62,000 nucleotides of DNA from Gnetum montanum (lineage: Eukaryota; Streptophyta; Gnetopsida; Gnetales; Gnetaceae): assembly GCA_015680685.1 (NCBI GenBank), contig MNCI01007684.1, forward strand, positions 317,459 to 379,458, in the 5' to 3' direction. Made by a program: the position numbers and the translations under genes. Under the pieces are notes generated by a model that saw nothing but the letters and a program-made list of their open reading frames with translations, had not been told where the DNA came from and ran no database searches. Positions 46,640-58,389 of the stretch are shown here, piece by piece (the stretch's first letter is position 1; each line of letters begins with the position of its first letter).

Positions 46640-47470
46640 CTTCTTGTTATTAATTCTTAGTATACCTCATTTTAGTTTTTAAATCCTCATAGATCCAAAG
46701 ATAAACTATCAGACCATTTTGATGCTAAGGTCAATCTTCTTTTAACTCCTCAAAAGTTTCTTGGAAAGCATTACTTGAAGAAACAATGCAATCTTTTCCT
46801 AATAACTTAATGAAAGGGGTTTCTTTCTTAGATTTAGAATTCAACTAAAAACATTATGTAGTATCCAAATAAATTTAAGAATCTTTGTACTTCATTAATT
46901 ATTATTGAAATTGACCAATCATGAACCAATAAGACTTTGGATGGGTCCATTACTATACTTACTCTTAACACTACATGTCCATGGACACTTAGAGATATAT
47001 GAAAATAGTTAATGCTTCTTTAAAGTTTATAATATAATTTTCAAATATTTCTTATATTCTTCTTTATCCTTATAATAGACCAATATGCCATCAATGAAGA
47101 CAATAACAATTTGATCTAGGTAAGAAGACATAACACTATTTATCAAATGCATAAAGACTAGAGAGGCATTAGTGAGTTCAAACAGCATGATAAAGAACTC
47201 ATAATGTCCATATCCTATTATAAAGGTTGTCTTGGATATATCATCTACTTTCACTCTTAGGGATATTATAACTTCAAATCAATCTTTGAGAATAATTTAA
47301 CCTCTCTTAAATGATTAAAAAATCATCAAATTTTCACAAAGGATAATGATCACTTGATTAAAAATTTATATTAAATGAAAAACCTTAAGCTATCATCCTT
47401 CTTTTTTACATATACAAGTGGAGTATCTCATAGAGCCACACAAGGATGAATTATTGATCCTTATTTATTA
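46640..47470 (-). pseudogene. Ty3/gypsy chromovirus-type RT relic
   Basis: The - strand reads PLVYVKKKDDSLRFFI (47440-47390), REVKLFSKIDLKL (47310-47275), then the open frame 47254-47027: MKVDDISKTTFIIGYGHYEF, FIMLFELTNASLVFMHLINS, LDQIVIVFIDGILVYYKDKE. The YGHYEF.VMPFGLTNAP and F(V/I)DDIL(V/I)YS blocks are typical of chromovirus RT; the second catalytic Asp is changed (FIDG). Downstream NEVQRFLNLFGYYIMF matches the post-RT 'FLGL.GYYR.F' block. It is a different gypsy branch from the four large elements. No LTRs assigned. Confidence 0.85.
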
Positions 47471-47849
47471 ACTTTTAAATCTAAATCTTAAACTCTATTA
47501 GTTCTCCATGTAGCATCCTATGTAACGCCTTGGAAATGGATTAGGCTACAAGCTTTAAAGAAATATAAAATTCATTATTTCACTTAAGAGGTAACCTAGG
47601 AATTTCCTTCTTGAAAATATCTATGAAGTTTTAAATTGGTGGTATCTACTCAACATTGTCTTCCTTTATCTTATCTATTGTATATATTGTTATCATGTAG
47701 TAGGCATGTCCATGTCCTAGTAGGTTATTAAGATTCTTTGTAAAATCTAAGTTGATTTTATTCTTTTCTTCTTTAATTGAACCTTCACTTCTTCCCTATA
47801 AAGAGATTGAAGACTAAGGATTTAATCTTTACAATTCAAGTATCCCCTA

Positions 47850-47960
47850 AACATAGCCAATCAATTTATCCCAAGAATCACATAATTCTCTCTAATGTTC
47901 ATAACTATAAGATGTTAAATTCATTTCTTGAAAATTTCTAACTTAGTGCTTTAGGATCTA
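47850..47960 (-). pseudogene. Protease-end relic of the chromovirus element
   Basis: The - strand reads VILGINWLAMFRGYLNCKD, the 'ILGMDWL..' block at the end of gypsy proteases, about 400 bp upstream of RT on the same strand. The active site is not readable. Confidence 0.6.
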
Positions 47961-47969
47961 TTAAAATTA

Positions 47970-48470
47970 TAATTTTTTACTAGCCATGATTCAGCTATGA
48001 CTTGATCATGAGTCATGGCCTAGGATATAATAAGCCATGATTTAACTAGAAATAAAGATTAATATTTTCTAAGGATATCATGACTTCACCACAAGTCATG
48101 GTTGCCATTCTATTACTTTACCATGAGTTATTGTAAATTTTTCATATTTGCATATTTACCACTAGTGGATCATGAGTTATGTATAGTGAACCACATCATC
48201 ACACAGATTGTGGTAAGAGTTTCTTGAGAGATTTCTAAACTACAAAGTAATTGTGCTTCATGGTTGACAACTTTGAATCAATCACGAGAATACCATGAGT
48301 CATGGCTAAGACCATGGCCTAATCATGAATTGTGGTATTCTACCACAAGTTGATCACAAATTAGGTTCTAAAGAAAAATGATCCTCACAATATTATGAGT
48401 TGTGGTGAACTCATAGTATGAAAACCTTTAATAGCATAACTTGACCATGAGTTTTCATCAAAAAATCATT
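47970..48470. repeat. Cluster of degenerate CATGAGTCATGG / ACCACAAGT motifs
   Basis: At least ten variants of CATGA(G/C)T(C/T)ATGG, ATCATGAGTTATG, ACCACAAGT and TTGTGGTA occur on both strands, many near-palindromic. Spacing is irregular (20-60 bp). It lies 5' of the protease relic on the element's strand and may be gag linker DNA or a regulatory array. Confidence 0.5.
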
Positions 48471-49130
48471 CTCAAATTTCTTCACTTTCAATGATCAAGA
48501 TATGATGAATGTTATTTTTGTAAGTTCCCTACAAAATCATCTATTATCTAGAATGAAGATTTCTAAATTTCTTCCATGGTAGAGATGGTAGATTGAATCA
48601 AACTTGTAGATGACCTTTAAACTTCTGAACTAGATAACTTTAATGAGAGAAACCTTAAGAAAAATTGAAATTGAAATATAATAATGAGAATACTAAGTTA
48701 AATGTAGGATGCATAGTGTCTAATTGATGGATAGGAAAGATGAATATTTGAGAGGTTAACTTGAATTGATAAAATGGAACTAAAAACTTGATTGATAGTA
48801 ATGAAATTTAATGATGATATAAGGAAAAATTATTTATATAATGTAAATAGTTGTTAAAACAAGATAATTCTAGTAAGAAATTTGTAACAAGAGCTTTATT
48901 ACAAAAAAAAAACCACATAATTACAACCCAAGCTTGGCTTTACAATTTATGGCAAATGATTCAAGCCATACTTAAGGAGCTTTGGAGAGTTATTTCCCAT
49001 AATGAAAATAAATAAATACATAAAATAAAGTTGAGCTAAAATAAAAAATGAGTTATATCTAACCATCAACTTAAGAAAAAATTAAAAAAAGTTTTTAACT
49101 TTGAAACTTTTATCTTCGTGTACATAATGA
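48471..49130. other. AT-rich DNA, unassigned
   Basis: Possibly more of the decayed chromovirus element on the - strand (gag or leader), but no motif supports this. A poly(A) run of 11 starts near 48900. Confidence 0.35.
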
Positions 49131-49134
49131 TTGA

Positions 49135-49440
49135 AACACCACTAAGCAAATGCATGTTATAGCCTTTTGACATTGAAACACCACTTGTGGGGGGTGTGAC
49201 CTCATCTATGCCCAACATTGGAAGGTATAACTCTTGCACCCCCTAATGTTGCTCCTTCTTGCACCTCCCCCCACCCCAACATGGATCTTGTAACTCCAAT
49301 GTGGCTCTTGTAGCTTTAGTGTGGGTGTTTATACCCCTAGCATGGGTGTCATATGTCCAACATAAGCTCAACGTTGCTCTTGGAAGGCCTAGTGTGGGTG
49401 GAAGAAGCTATCATGGGTAAAATTCCCATTTATTATTTTT
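49135..49440. repeat. Degenerate short tandem repeat, about 20-25 bp unit
   Basis: Variants of CCAAYRTGGGTCTTGTARCT recur: CCAACATGGATCTTGTAACT, CCAATGTGGCTCTTGTAGCT, TTAGTGTGGGTGTTTATACC, CTAGCATGGGTGTCATATGT. C/G-richer than its surroundings. No coding frame is kept across units. Confidence 0.5.
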
Positions 49441-50639
49441 GGTAAATGGAATGGTTTTGATGTCATTGATGTATCAAAACTTACCATACATAGTAACCCT
49501 ACTGGATTTGAACACCTACAACACCTATACATTGCAGAAATCTATCAATAATTAAGTAAATAAATTTTAGCAAAATTCATGATCATAAAACCTATATAAC
49601 TCAAACTTGTGCACCATGAAAGGGTTCTACCATTTTTTAGTTCCATATATTTGAAAATTCATTGTAGGAACAAAGATTTTTGGAGCAATTTTAGCATGGA
49701 ACCCATAGCCATTATAACCACTTTGACCCCCCTGAGGTTGTGTGGTTTTGTAGCAATGTTGAAGCAACTTTGGCATTGAGACTCCTACCATGAATCTTCT
49801 TTGTAGCTCAAAACCCACACACATCTTACCCCTTGGACCACCAATGCTATATATTTGGTGAGTATTGTAGCAAGGTTTCACATTTTTAAGAGTTTTGGAG
49901 TATTCAAATCATGGAGTTAACTATGGCATCCAAGGCAACTTGCTTCAGTGGATTCCAAGCATCCATTGAGGTGAACCCCCTTTTTTCATCCTCAGATATC
50001 CCCCTTGTACATATTTCTAGAACCTCTTTATTTTTATAATAAATTTTAAGGTTCCATTTTTTGTGCAAGTTAGATTTATTTTTTCATTTTGTGCATTTAT
50101 TTTGTAGATCTCCATTGCATTTGTTTTATTTAATTATCCTTATTTACTTTTTTTTAACTCCTTGGGTGATCGACAAGATCATCTAGGGAACCTCAAATCC
50201 TATTTTTTGGAGGCCCTTGGGATCTAGGGTTAAAGCTATTTTGCTAGAATTATTGGTTTTCTAGCAACCAAATTTTTTAGGTGTTATAATGGCATTGTAT
50301 ATTAATATGCTAATACTCCCTCCTTTAGTGTACAATGCTCTTTTTATCTTTCTTTATTATTGTTTTCTTAATGTTTTTGTTATTAAAAAGGTGCTCATGC
50401 ATGTAATGAATAAGAGATTTGGTGATAAATGATGTTATACTAGTGATCTTAGGTCATGGGTTTGATTCTACTCGGTAGCACTAACTTATAATTTTTAAAA
50501 AATTCCTTAAGAAATTCTCAAACTAGTCCAATTGATCCAAAGGGTCTCAATAAATGTAAGTAAAAAATTTTAGTTTCAATGTCTACATGTATTTGTTTGA
50601 TGTTATCTTCTTTTAATTTTTTCTTTACAAAGTAATATT
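49441..50639. other. Anonymous DNA
   Basis: The - frame at 49627-49881 (84 codons, GGPRGKMCVGFELQRRF) has no recognised domain. Nothing else seen apart from a stretch near 50450-50520 that resembles 40-100 (see findings). Confidence 0.45.
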
Positions 50640-51380
50640 TTATATCAATATGCTTTTATTTTTTTTATGAAAAAAATATAATTTGATGGGAAGAACTATA
50701 TAAAAGCCAAGATGATTCATGAGTTTCTTTAATAAAATAATATGTTGGATACATTTTGTTGTGGCAAAAAAAATTTCTTCCCAAATTGAAAAACTAATAA
50801 ATGTTTGCTTTCTTAATTTCAAATACATAGCATTGTTTCTATGAATTAGCATTATCGAATTATGACTGGTAATGGCCTCTTGACCAAAATATTATTACTT
50901 ATAACATAAACTCGACATAATTATCATGACCTTCTAAATCAACATCTGATTAACCATGAAATTATCCATCTTCTTTGGTGTAAATGATCTTGTGGTCTAA
51001 TGTGCCTTTCACATATCTTAGTATATGGATGAGAGCATTGGGATGAGATTGTCTAGGCTCTTGCATAAACCTTGATAGAAGAGAGGTGAAAAATTCTAAA
51101 TCTAGTCTTGTATAATAAGAAAACATAAGTCCTCCAATCATGCTTCTATACAAAATGGCATTAACTATATTTGTGTTGTCTTTGTTTTTCAGATTTATGC
51201 TATGAGGAAGAGGAGTTTTTGTGGTATTTTCTTTGTCAATTTTGTATTTTTCTAAAATGTTTATAGCATATTTTGTTTGATGGACTTTGATTTCCTCTTG
51301 GTCTTGGTCAAATTATATTCCAAGAAAATAATTCAATTCCTATAGGTCTTTTATTTCAAGTTTCTTATTCATGTTTTCCT
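50640..51380 (-). pseudogene. Copia RT end and RNase H relic
   Basis: - strand: FKENMNKKLEIKDLQELNYF then LGI (51380-51310), KVHQTKYAINILEKYKID, then open frame 51153-50962 (MYRSMIGGLMFSYYTRLDLE, FTSLLSRFMQEPRQSHPNAL, ILRYVKGTLDHKIIYTKEDG), the classic Ty1/copia block before RNase H. RNase H continues with SDVDLEGHDNY and ATTKCIQHIILLKKLMNHLG to about 50640. Stops and frameshifts present. Confidence 0.88.
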
Positions 51381-51384
51381 TGAA

Positions 51385-51956
51385 TGTCATGTCCCCATTC
51401 CTAAATGATGCTATTGCATAAGCAAAGATGGTGTCTCTTCATAACAAGTGTTATTATTATTGTAACAAGGCTCAAAAGGGCAATTGTAATTAAGACCCAA
51501 AAGGGCATGTTGTAATAATGGATTTGTCTCTTGAGGTAAAATTTGTGAGTTTGACATAAGGCATTTATACCTAGGCTTAGAGGTTGTGCTAGCATGGAGT
51601 GGTGGAGCTAGTACAAGCAAGTCATGAGAGCTAGGTGAAGTAGGATAGGAAGTAGATTGGCGATTCCTTCTAGCAAATTATAGGCCTAACCATGGTGGCA
51701 ACGTTGGATTGCCTCTAAGGGATAGATTACAAAGAGAAAAAAAACCCCAACACTCTCAAAGCATGATCCAGATACACTATTTTATATCAATAAATAATTC
51801 TTTTCTTTCTCTTTCTACACTTTCTCTATTATTTCTTATACGCATTGTGTCGAATGTTACATATATTTGAGGTTTTCTATATTATCTTCTTATGCATAAT
51901 GTCTAATATAACATATATTTGATGTTTTCCATGACATCCAGGGATGGGATGTCACA
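51385..51956. mobile_element. Solo LTR inserted in the copia RT
   Basis: 572 bp, TGTCATGTCCCC ... GGGATGGGATGTCACA, with TG/CA ends and imperfect terminal inverted repeats, flanked by the perfect 5-bp duplication TTGAA (51380-51384, 51957-51961). Removing it and one duplicate rejoins the copia RT frame LLKDF / FKENMNKK. No internal domain lies within. Inside, ACATATATTTGA.GTTTTC is repeated (near 51862 and 51912). The frames at 51401-51620 are not genes. Transcription orientation not determined. Confidence 0.85.
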
Positions 51957-51961
51957 TTGAA

Positions 51962-52490
51962 GTCTTTTAATAGTTTATCATTTATGGTTGTAAAAATGAG
52001 ATCATCTACATAGAGAGAGAGATGAAGCCCTTATTATCATGTTTATAATACAAGATTGATATAAACATGTAATATGAGTACCTTTTATTTAGTAGGTATT
52101 CATTAATTATATGAAAGTAACCTCTAGGAGCATGTTTTAAGTCATAGAAGGCTTTTTTTAATTTGCAAAATTTTCCTTCTTTTTCTTTGATGGCATATCC
52201 TTCTGGCTAATGAATATACACTTCTTTATTAATGTTATTTTAGGAAGACTAATTTTGTATCCACCTAATGTAGTTTAAGTTTGTGATGAGGAGCAATTGA
52301 GAGGATGAGTTTAATGATTTCAAATTTTGCAACTAGATCAAACATTTCCTCACAGTCTATGTGTTTTATTTGTTTGAAACCTCTTGCTCCAAGTGTTGCT
52401 TTGGTTTTGATGAATTGTTCTTTTTCATTAAATTTGGTATATTACAACCACTTGCTATCAATTATCTTTTTTCCTTTATATTTTTTATCT
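51962..52490 (-). pseudogene. Copia RT, 5' part
   Basis: - strand: DSKWL-like start near 52460, TKATLGARGFKQ-type block (ARGF..., 52395-52340), CKLKKAFYDLKHAPRGYF-like (52170-52110), then SLSLYVDDLIFTTINDKLLK (52020-51965). The catalytic YVDD is intact. Frameshifts and stops elsewhere. Confidence 0.85.
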
Positions 52491-52559
52491 AATTATCATA
52501 TTTTTCTTTCTTGATGACTTTGCATTCTCTATTCATGCTTTATTTTCAACTTTTTTAAT

Positions 52560-52870
52560 TCTTCTTCTCATATTTCTTGATTCTACATTTTGTTAGAGGA
52601 AGGAATGAATTCTAGAGGGTTTGAGGAATTTGATATATAGAAGAAATTAGTGATTTCTATGACTTTGTTGTTGGGTAAATTGACAAGGAAATTTCCAACT
52701 CCTTCAATATTGAGATGCTTACCATCTCTTATTTTTATGCTATCAAATTTACTTAGTTTGTATTATAGAATATGATACATGTATGATGTCATGTGGTTAG
52801 AAAAACTAGTGTCTAGAATCCAAGAATCTTGCTTAATTATATTACTAGAATTGGGAGCTTTGGGATTACC
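52560..52870 (-). pseudogene. Copia protease relic
   Basis: - strand: APNSSNIIKQDSWILDTSFS then NHMTSYMYHIL, DSIKIRDGKHLNIEGVGNFL, NNKVIEITNFFYISNSS. It matches the copia W.LD(T/S)G.S.H(M/V)T pattern with the Gly of the active site changed to Ser. Confidence 0.85.
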
Positions 52871-53000
52871 TTAGCTTTCCTCTTGATTTGAGGCTAAGGT
52901 TGTTACTTGTTCTTGATTATTATCCTAAACTTATAAAGCATCAAGTTGAATTGTATACCAACATGCTTCTATGGTGTGGCGTCTTTTTTTAATAAGCATG

Positions 53001-53606
53001 TATGAAGGCATGGGATAGTACATTTATCATAAAATTATTGGGAATGCATGACAAGAAGACTTAACCTCTTCTTGACCTAAGATAAAACTAGGCTAACTAT
53101 AAGGTGGATTATTAATTACCTCAAGGTCATACCAAATTATCAATCTAGCTAAGGAGAGGAAAACTTTCAGCTAGATTTGGATTACAAACATGTCAAAAAT
53201 TCATCAATAAAGTTTCTATTTCTTGATTTATTTTCTAAGCATGATGTTCACATTTTCAAATGAAACATGAATGTTCATTATATAACTTTAGAATATCATG
53301 ATTCTTACCATTAATAAATGATTTGGGATTTTACCTCTTGTCTTTTCCTAGGAGATCTATCTCTATGTAGCTTCCTCATTTAAATGATTATCTTTTTTTG
53401 AATTCTCTACTACTCTAAACTTTCTATTTTGGATCTTGCTAACTAGCCTCTCTTCCATTTATATATGAATCAAGCCCTTTGTGAAATGACCTCTATTTCA
53501 TTCCATTCGGTTATTTTTGTCACCTTAAAAGAAATTGTAAGTTACTAAGAATTGAAGATGTATGACCAAGTGAAAACATATTATAATACAATATTATGAT
53601 AGCTAA
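53001..53606. other. AT-rich DNA, possibly decayed copia gag
   Basis: Upstream of the copia knuckle on the - strand, where gag should lie. No motif is readable. Confidence 0.35.
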
Positions 53607-54400
53607 TGATGAGTGACAAGAGTACCCTACATCTAACAATACAAATCAAAAGTGTTACACTCAATTTGGCGTCGAGAGAGTTAAATATTTATTCTTAATG
53701 GTTGTATTCCGACTTAAGTTAATTATGTTCAAATTTTATGATTTAAATAAAAGTGAGGCATATGATGTAATATTATTTCACAGTATATAAACTAAAGTAA
53801 AACATGGCAAATAGTTGTAGATTTAATATTAAATCTAATTAATTAGAAAATAAATTCTATACTAGCCTAACAATAATAGGCATCTATTCAAAACCTTCCA
53901 TACACATCTTGGATCAATATAAGCACTAATAGAATTACCAACTAACATTCTATTTATAATACAAAGTGATATCACTACTGGGTTATCATACAAATATTTT
54001 TTACAATCAATATTGGTTGTACTTATTCCACCAAGTTACTAACATGCAATGGAAATATAAATATCACTCTAAATATAAATGAATGTAAATTATAATAGAA
54101 AGTAAAGTGCTTTGAAAAGTAAATCAAGGCTAAGTAAAATGTTAAGTAAATAAACAATTTTTATTTATTTTTATTGCATATACTTTACAAACTACCTAAA
54201 GATAGTAAGTGAGTCATAAACAAACTCAACATTGTACTTCATTTATACAACACTTGCAGCTAAGTCAAAATTAATGTAGTGCATCAATTACATACACCTA
54301 CAAAACTTAACATCATGTACATTATAACTCAAAATAAATGTTATGCATCATTTATAATTGTGTTCCTAAAATTTGTAACTAACATTGAACATTAGTCTAT
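53607..54400 (-). repeat. Decayed reverse-oriented gypsy LTR
   Basis: Starts TGATGAGTGACAAGAGTACC, the reverse complement of the conserved LTR end (element 2: ACCTTGCCACTCATCA). Alignable with the element 4 LTR: TTTAATAT..AATCTAATTAATTA, CTAGCCTAACA, ACACATCTTG, then ATTACCAA and a TTTATT run. The far end is uncertain; a purine-tract-like AGTTGCAGGGGGAAT (- strand, 54401-54415) suggests the LTR ends near 54400. It may be the 3' LTR of a - strand element or a solo LTR; no clear target duplication was found. Confidence 0.6.
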
Positions 54401-54499
54401 TCCCCCTGCAACTAGATACTGGTTGCTCTCTCCTAGAAATGTGAAGAAAATAAAAAGTATTTTAGTATGTCTTTCTTTATGATATTAAACACTATATGC

Positions 54500-57400
54500 T
54501 ATAAGAAGTAAAGTCTTATCTTGCATGTCCCTATACATTTCCAAAATCCTTTTTTCTACTTGCTCTAGACTCAAGTTTGATGTTTATAAATTTTCAAACA
54601 TTAAGTTAGGAATCTTCAAGAAAATATTGGTCAATTCTTTTCATATGCTCTTTGCTCCTTCAAGTTTTTGTCACCTTCTTCATCCTTTCTATACGTTTCC
54701 CTCAAAGAGTTCTTTCCTTCTTTATAAATGTGATCATGAACACACTACTAAAAATATCTTTGAATTATTCCTCCAAGTTTGGTCATTGGATGAACAAATT
54801 CCTATTTTTGTATTAGTATATAAATTTTTTTTAACAATCTATGGAACTCTCTCTTATACCACTTTCTATTTTTTTAGTGCCTTTGGTCCTAGCTCTCCCA
54901 TGTTGCAGTTGAATATCATAAACTTATCATGAAGCATACCATGGCTAATGAATATTTTTTTCACTCCATGAGAGCTTTCTAGAACTCCAAAGTCTTACTA
55001 TTCTCTTTCTAGTAAGCTATAGCTAGAGGATTGCTTCTAACTAATTTTCTTCTAGAAAGATCTACTTCTACTAATTCTTATTTCTTTAAAAACATCTTTA
55101 TTTCTCTTTCATAATCTACTTCTTTCCTCCACACTTTCTCTAATGCATCTAATAGTATGGCATTTTTATTCACTTGTTTAATAGCTAAAACCCTCATGTC
55201 CTTCACATAAGTTAGAGAAGCACTTATTTTTTCTACTACTGCATTCCCTTCTAAAACATCAACATTTATTATTGGGTCTTTAAATGTTACCTCAACTTTA
55301 CTTAGTTTTATTTTAATTTCTACAATAAATAATTATGTTAGTCATGATGTATGACAAGCTTGACATTAATACTAATTGTAGATACTTATTTTCTCTTGGA
55401 AAGAGAAAATTTAGCTTCTACTCTATATCTTCTGCTAACCCCTCCATTATTAGTTTATCTTCTTTCACACAAGTCCATATTTTTTCTTCATCTCTGTAAC
55501 AAGTACTTACTTGATAATATTTTTCATGTTAATTTTACTATTTGTACATTTTTTAATGACTAAACTTACCTTAGAAGGTAGATAACTTTCAACAAATTAT
55601 TTTCTTAATCCATTTTTAGACTTCCTCATCACTTAAAATGGTCTTTTCTCATTCTAGAAGTGTACTTTACATCAAGGATAATATGTCTATCTTTGGAATG
55701 TCATCCCGTCCACCACCCATATCATCTCTATCTTTCTCATCTCTTTCTTGAATTATTTCATTGAAGTCCAAGTCAACTAGATTAGAAAGTGAGTCAAATC
55801 CATGTTCACTGATCTTCTCATTTTCACTTAACATAAGCAAGTTAGCAAGAAAATCTAATTCAACATTATCCATTCCTTTCTTGAAACATTCTGATATAGA
55901 TGGAAGGTTGGATTGGAGCTTTTTCATCTATTACTTTAGTGTCCTTTTCTCATGTGCACCTTTTGCAAACACATTATAATGTAGAGTTAGATGCTATTGA
56001 TGTAGTATGTCATTTCAACATTAAAACTAGATCTAATTTTAAATGTCATATTATACCTAGTGCTAATATAACATTGATTTGTCATGTTAGTACTTAACCT
56101 TAGTAGGAGTTAGGCTATAGAAATAATTAAAACTAATTGAAGTATAGAAACCAAAACCAACATAAAACCATAAATTACTTACTTACTTTCTCTTGTAGTG
56201 CTTCTTGGAACACCTTCACTATGGGAGTCTCAAAAGATACTTCCTTCTTTAGAGGCTTAGAAAGGGCTTTTTTTTTCTAGAAGACATTCTCTTGACCACT
56301 ATTTTGAAGGTTCTCTATATGATGCCCTCCTTGGTCATTGTGACATAATCACTTATTTTTCTCTATGCCTACTCTATGCTTTGCATCATAGAGGTAGCCA
56401 TATCTTCTTTGGTCCTTGATTCTAACACCAACAAACCTTCCCCACTAATGTTGTATGATAACATTAGAATCCCAAAGTGTTGACATAGTGGGAGCTCAAT
56501 TTTTTTCTCAAAATTAATGCCTAATTACTTCTCCTGACCTTGAACAAATACAACTTCCATTGATTTTATTAATCCATAATAAAACCCAAAATTAAGTCAT
56601 TTGCTCATGGTTTTCTTCTTCCCATTCTTTCCTTCTTGGAAGGGCTTTTCTATCTCATCAACCACTCTTTAGCAAATGAATGTTTAATCTACCACTCTTT
56701 AGTATGATACAACTCTTATAATTACTTGGGACTAAGTTTCCACTTTTGTTAAATTTTATTGCAAAATATATTTTCAATGAACAAGGGGAAGAGATTCTTT
56801 AAGTCTTTATTTGTCCCCTCATAAACATTGAAAGTATCTCATTTTTTAGATTACATTCATTCCTTCACTATTGATAGCTCCAAAAAATCAAATTTAGAGC
56901 CATATATTCTAACTTCGATTTTTGGGAAGCTAAGACAATATTTGAGCATTGTAGGACCCCATGAGATAACTAACTATTTCTTATCCATGAAAATAACAAA
57001 AATAGTCTCTTTTATCAAATAGCTCTTAATGAAACCTACATACTTTACCTGACTTGGATATGAGTGTTTCAGTTTTGGGATGCATACGATTCCAACCTTG
57101 TCAAATTTTCTCAAGTACTTTATCCCTTCCCCTTCAAAAATCTATTTTTGAGTGCTTTGTGCCTCCATGATTTTCCTAACTTCAAACTCTTCCACCAAGA
57201 TAGTCACATCAGTGAACATGGTGCCATCTAGGCATATTAGTTATTGCAACAATAACTAGTGTCACATTAGTTAATATTGAAAACATTGTATCCTTTATAA
57301 TAAAATTTCAACATAGGTGCTTACCTTTTGTTGTAGAATGATTTTGAATCCCTTGGGCCATTCTACGTTCTCTTCATGGGTCTTAATCCATAATGGATGT

Positions 57401-58130
57401 AACTGTCCCTTATTGTCATACTTATTCCAAAATTGGTAGAGTCTAATTCTTTTGTACTAGGCTTCAAAATATGTCATTACTTATGTCCTTCAATTGCAAT
57501 GTCAAACCAAATCTTGCAATATCATCTTTAAAAATTTAAAGTAATCTCATCCCTAAACATCAAGATCCATGAACCTATGTACCTAGCCCAAGTTAGTTCT
57601 CTAATAACTTCTAACTAAGAACCACTTTTTCTAGAAGCTTTCCAAAATATTTCTAACTTTTCTTTCGACAAAAATTTGTGAGTTGGGTGGATTTAAGATT
57701 GTACTTAACACCTATATTTCAAGGAGCAATGTACTATCAACATTGAATTTTTGATACTCTTTCCTTTTCCACAACTTATCTAAATGTTTCTTATATAATA
57801 TGCATCTTTGGATAATTCTTCTATCTCTAACCATTGCTCATAAATGATATCTATTAGTTTAGTAGGGAATCCAAGAAGGATGTACTCCAAAGCCCTTAAA
57901 ATAGTTCCTTGACACAAGCAAGTATAGATCACTACATGAAAGTGGTTGATGCAAAATCTGAAAAACTCATTAGATTCCTACCTTACCCATAACTTCTATA
58001 GAATCAAAGAGAAATCATCAAACAATGGTTTGCTCTAGATTTTTTCCATCCTACTTCTCTTATTCTCAAAACTACTTCTCTCATTCACTAGCAAGAAAAG
58101 AATTGGATCAATCATGAGGAGCCTAGGTGC
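54500..58130 (-). pseudogene. Multi-exon-looking relic with FCP1/NIF-like phosphatase domain
   Basis: The - strand 5' part (58130-57660) reads LLMIDPILFLL, SKPLFDDF, then EFFRFCINHFHVVIYTCLCQ and RALEYILLGFPTKLIDIIYEQ. In another frame it continues DKLWKRKEYQKFNVDSTLLL and LNPPNSQIF. This order resembles the FCP1/NLI-interacting-factor (NIF) phosphatase domain (D..G, FC...F.V.IW, NTLL(L/I)D, LNPPNT.IF); the catalytic Asp region is damaged. Further coding-like blocks follow: HPLWIKTHEENVEWPKGFKI; VTILVEEFEVRKIMEAQ...VRIYGSKFDFLEL; 55927-55667 (SISECFKKGMDNVELDFLAN); 55319 on (SKVEVTFKDPIINVDVLEGN, LLDALEKVWRKEVDYEREIK). Splice-like donors (GTAAG near 57318, 56180, 55565) and an acceptor (TTATTGTAG, near 55320) separate them. 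It may be a host pseudogene or captured DNA. The longest + frame here (54525-54932) is a likely shadow. Confidence 0.45.
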
Positions 58131-58389
58131 TATAGCATTCCTATGTTAACAAGTTCATAATAGTTAACCGTACATCATGTCAAAAACATGGTTCATCATG
58201 TCATTTTTGTTTCTAATATCCTATGTTGATATTCATGTCAATATTTTTAATTTGTATCTTTTAACATCTTGTGATAAACTTATGCCAAAGTAATTTCAAG
58301 TTACATCACATTAAAAGCCTGCTTAGGGTCTTAACTTTTGACATCAAGAAACTAATCTCTTTGATGTTGTATATTGAAAAATTTCTACA
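58131..58389. other. Anonymous AT-rich DNA
   Basis: Links the phosphatase-like relic to the interrupted repeat. No domain seen. Confidence 0.4.

Larger units (their letters stand above)
50640..53000 (-). mobile_element. Ty1/copia relic, integrase deleted, interrupted by a solo LTR
   Basis: Order on the - strand: gag knuckle remnant (KKRRHTIEACWYTI, about 52955-53000), protease (DSWILDTSFSNHMT, 52787-52831), short linker, RT start near 52480, RT to the YVDD box near 51995, a 572-bp solo LTR, RT end, RNase H. PR-(INT)-RT-RH order defines copia. Integrase should lie between protease and RT but only about 100 bp separate them. No terminal LTRs of its own were found. Confidence 0.85.

Noticed and set aside
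49627-49881. 84-codon - strand frame with GGPRGKMCVGFELQ
   Set aside because: Open only by chance as far as can be seen; no family resemblance and no neighbour supporting it.
51401-51620. Two overlapping - strand frames
   Set aside because: They lie inside the solo LTR and are not conserved coding sequence.
54525-54932. 135-codon + strand frame, Phe/Leu-rich
   Set aside because: Looks like the complement of a Lys/Glu-rich coding relic on the - strand; no domain and no plausible context.
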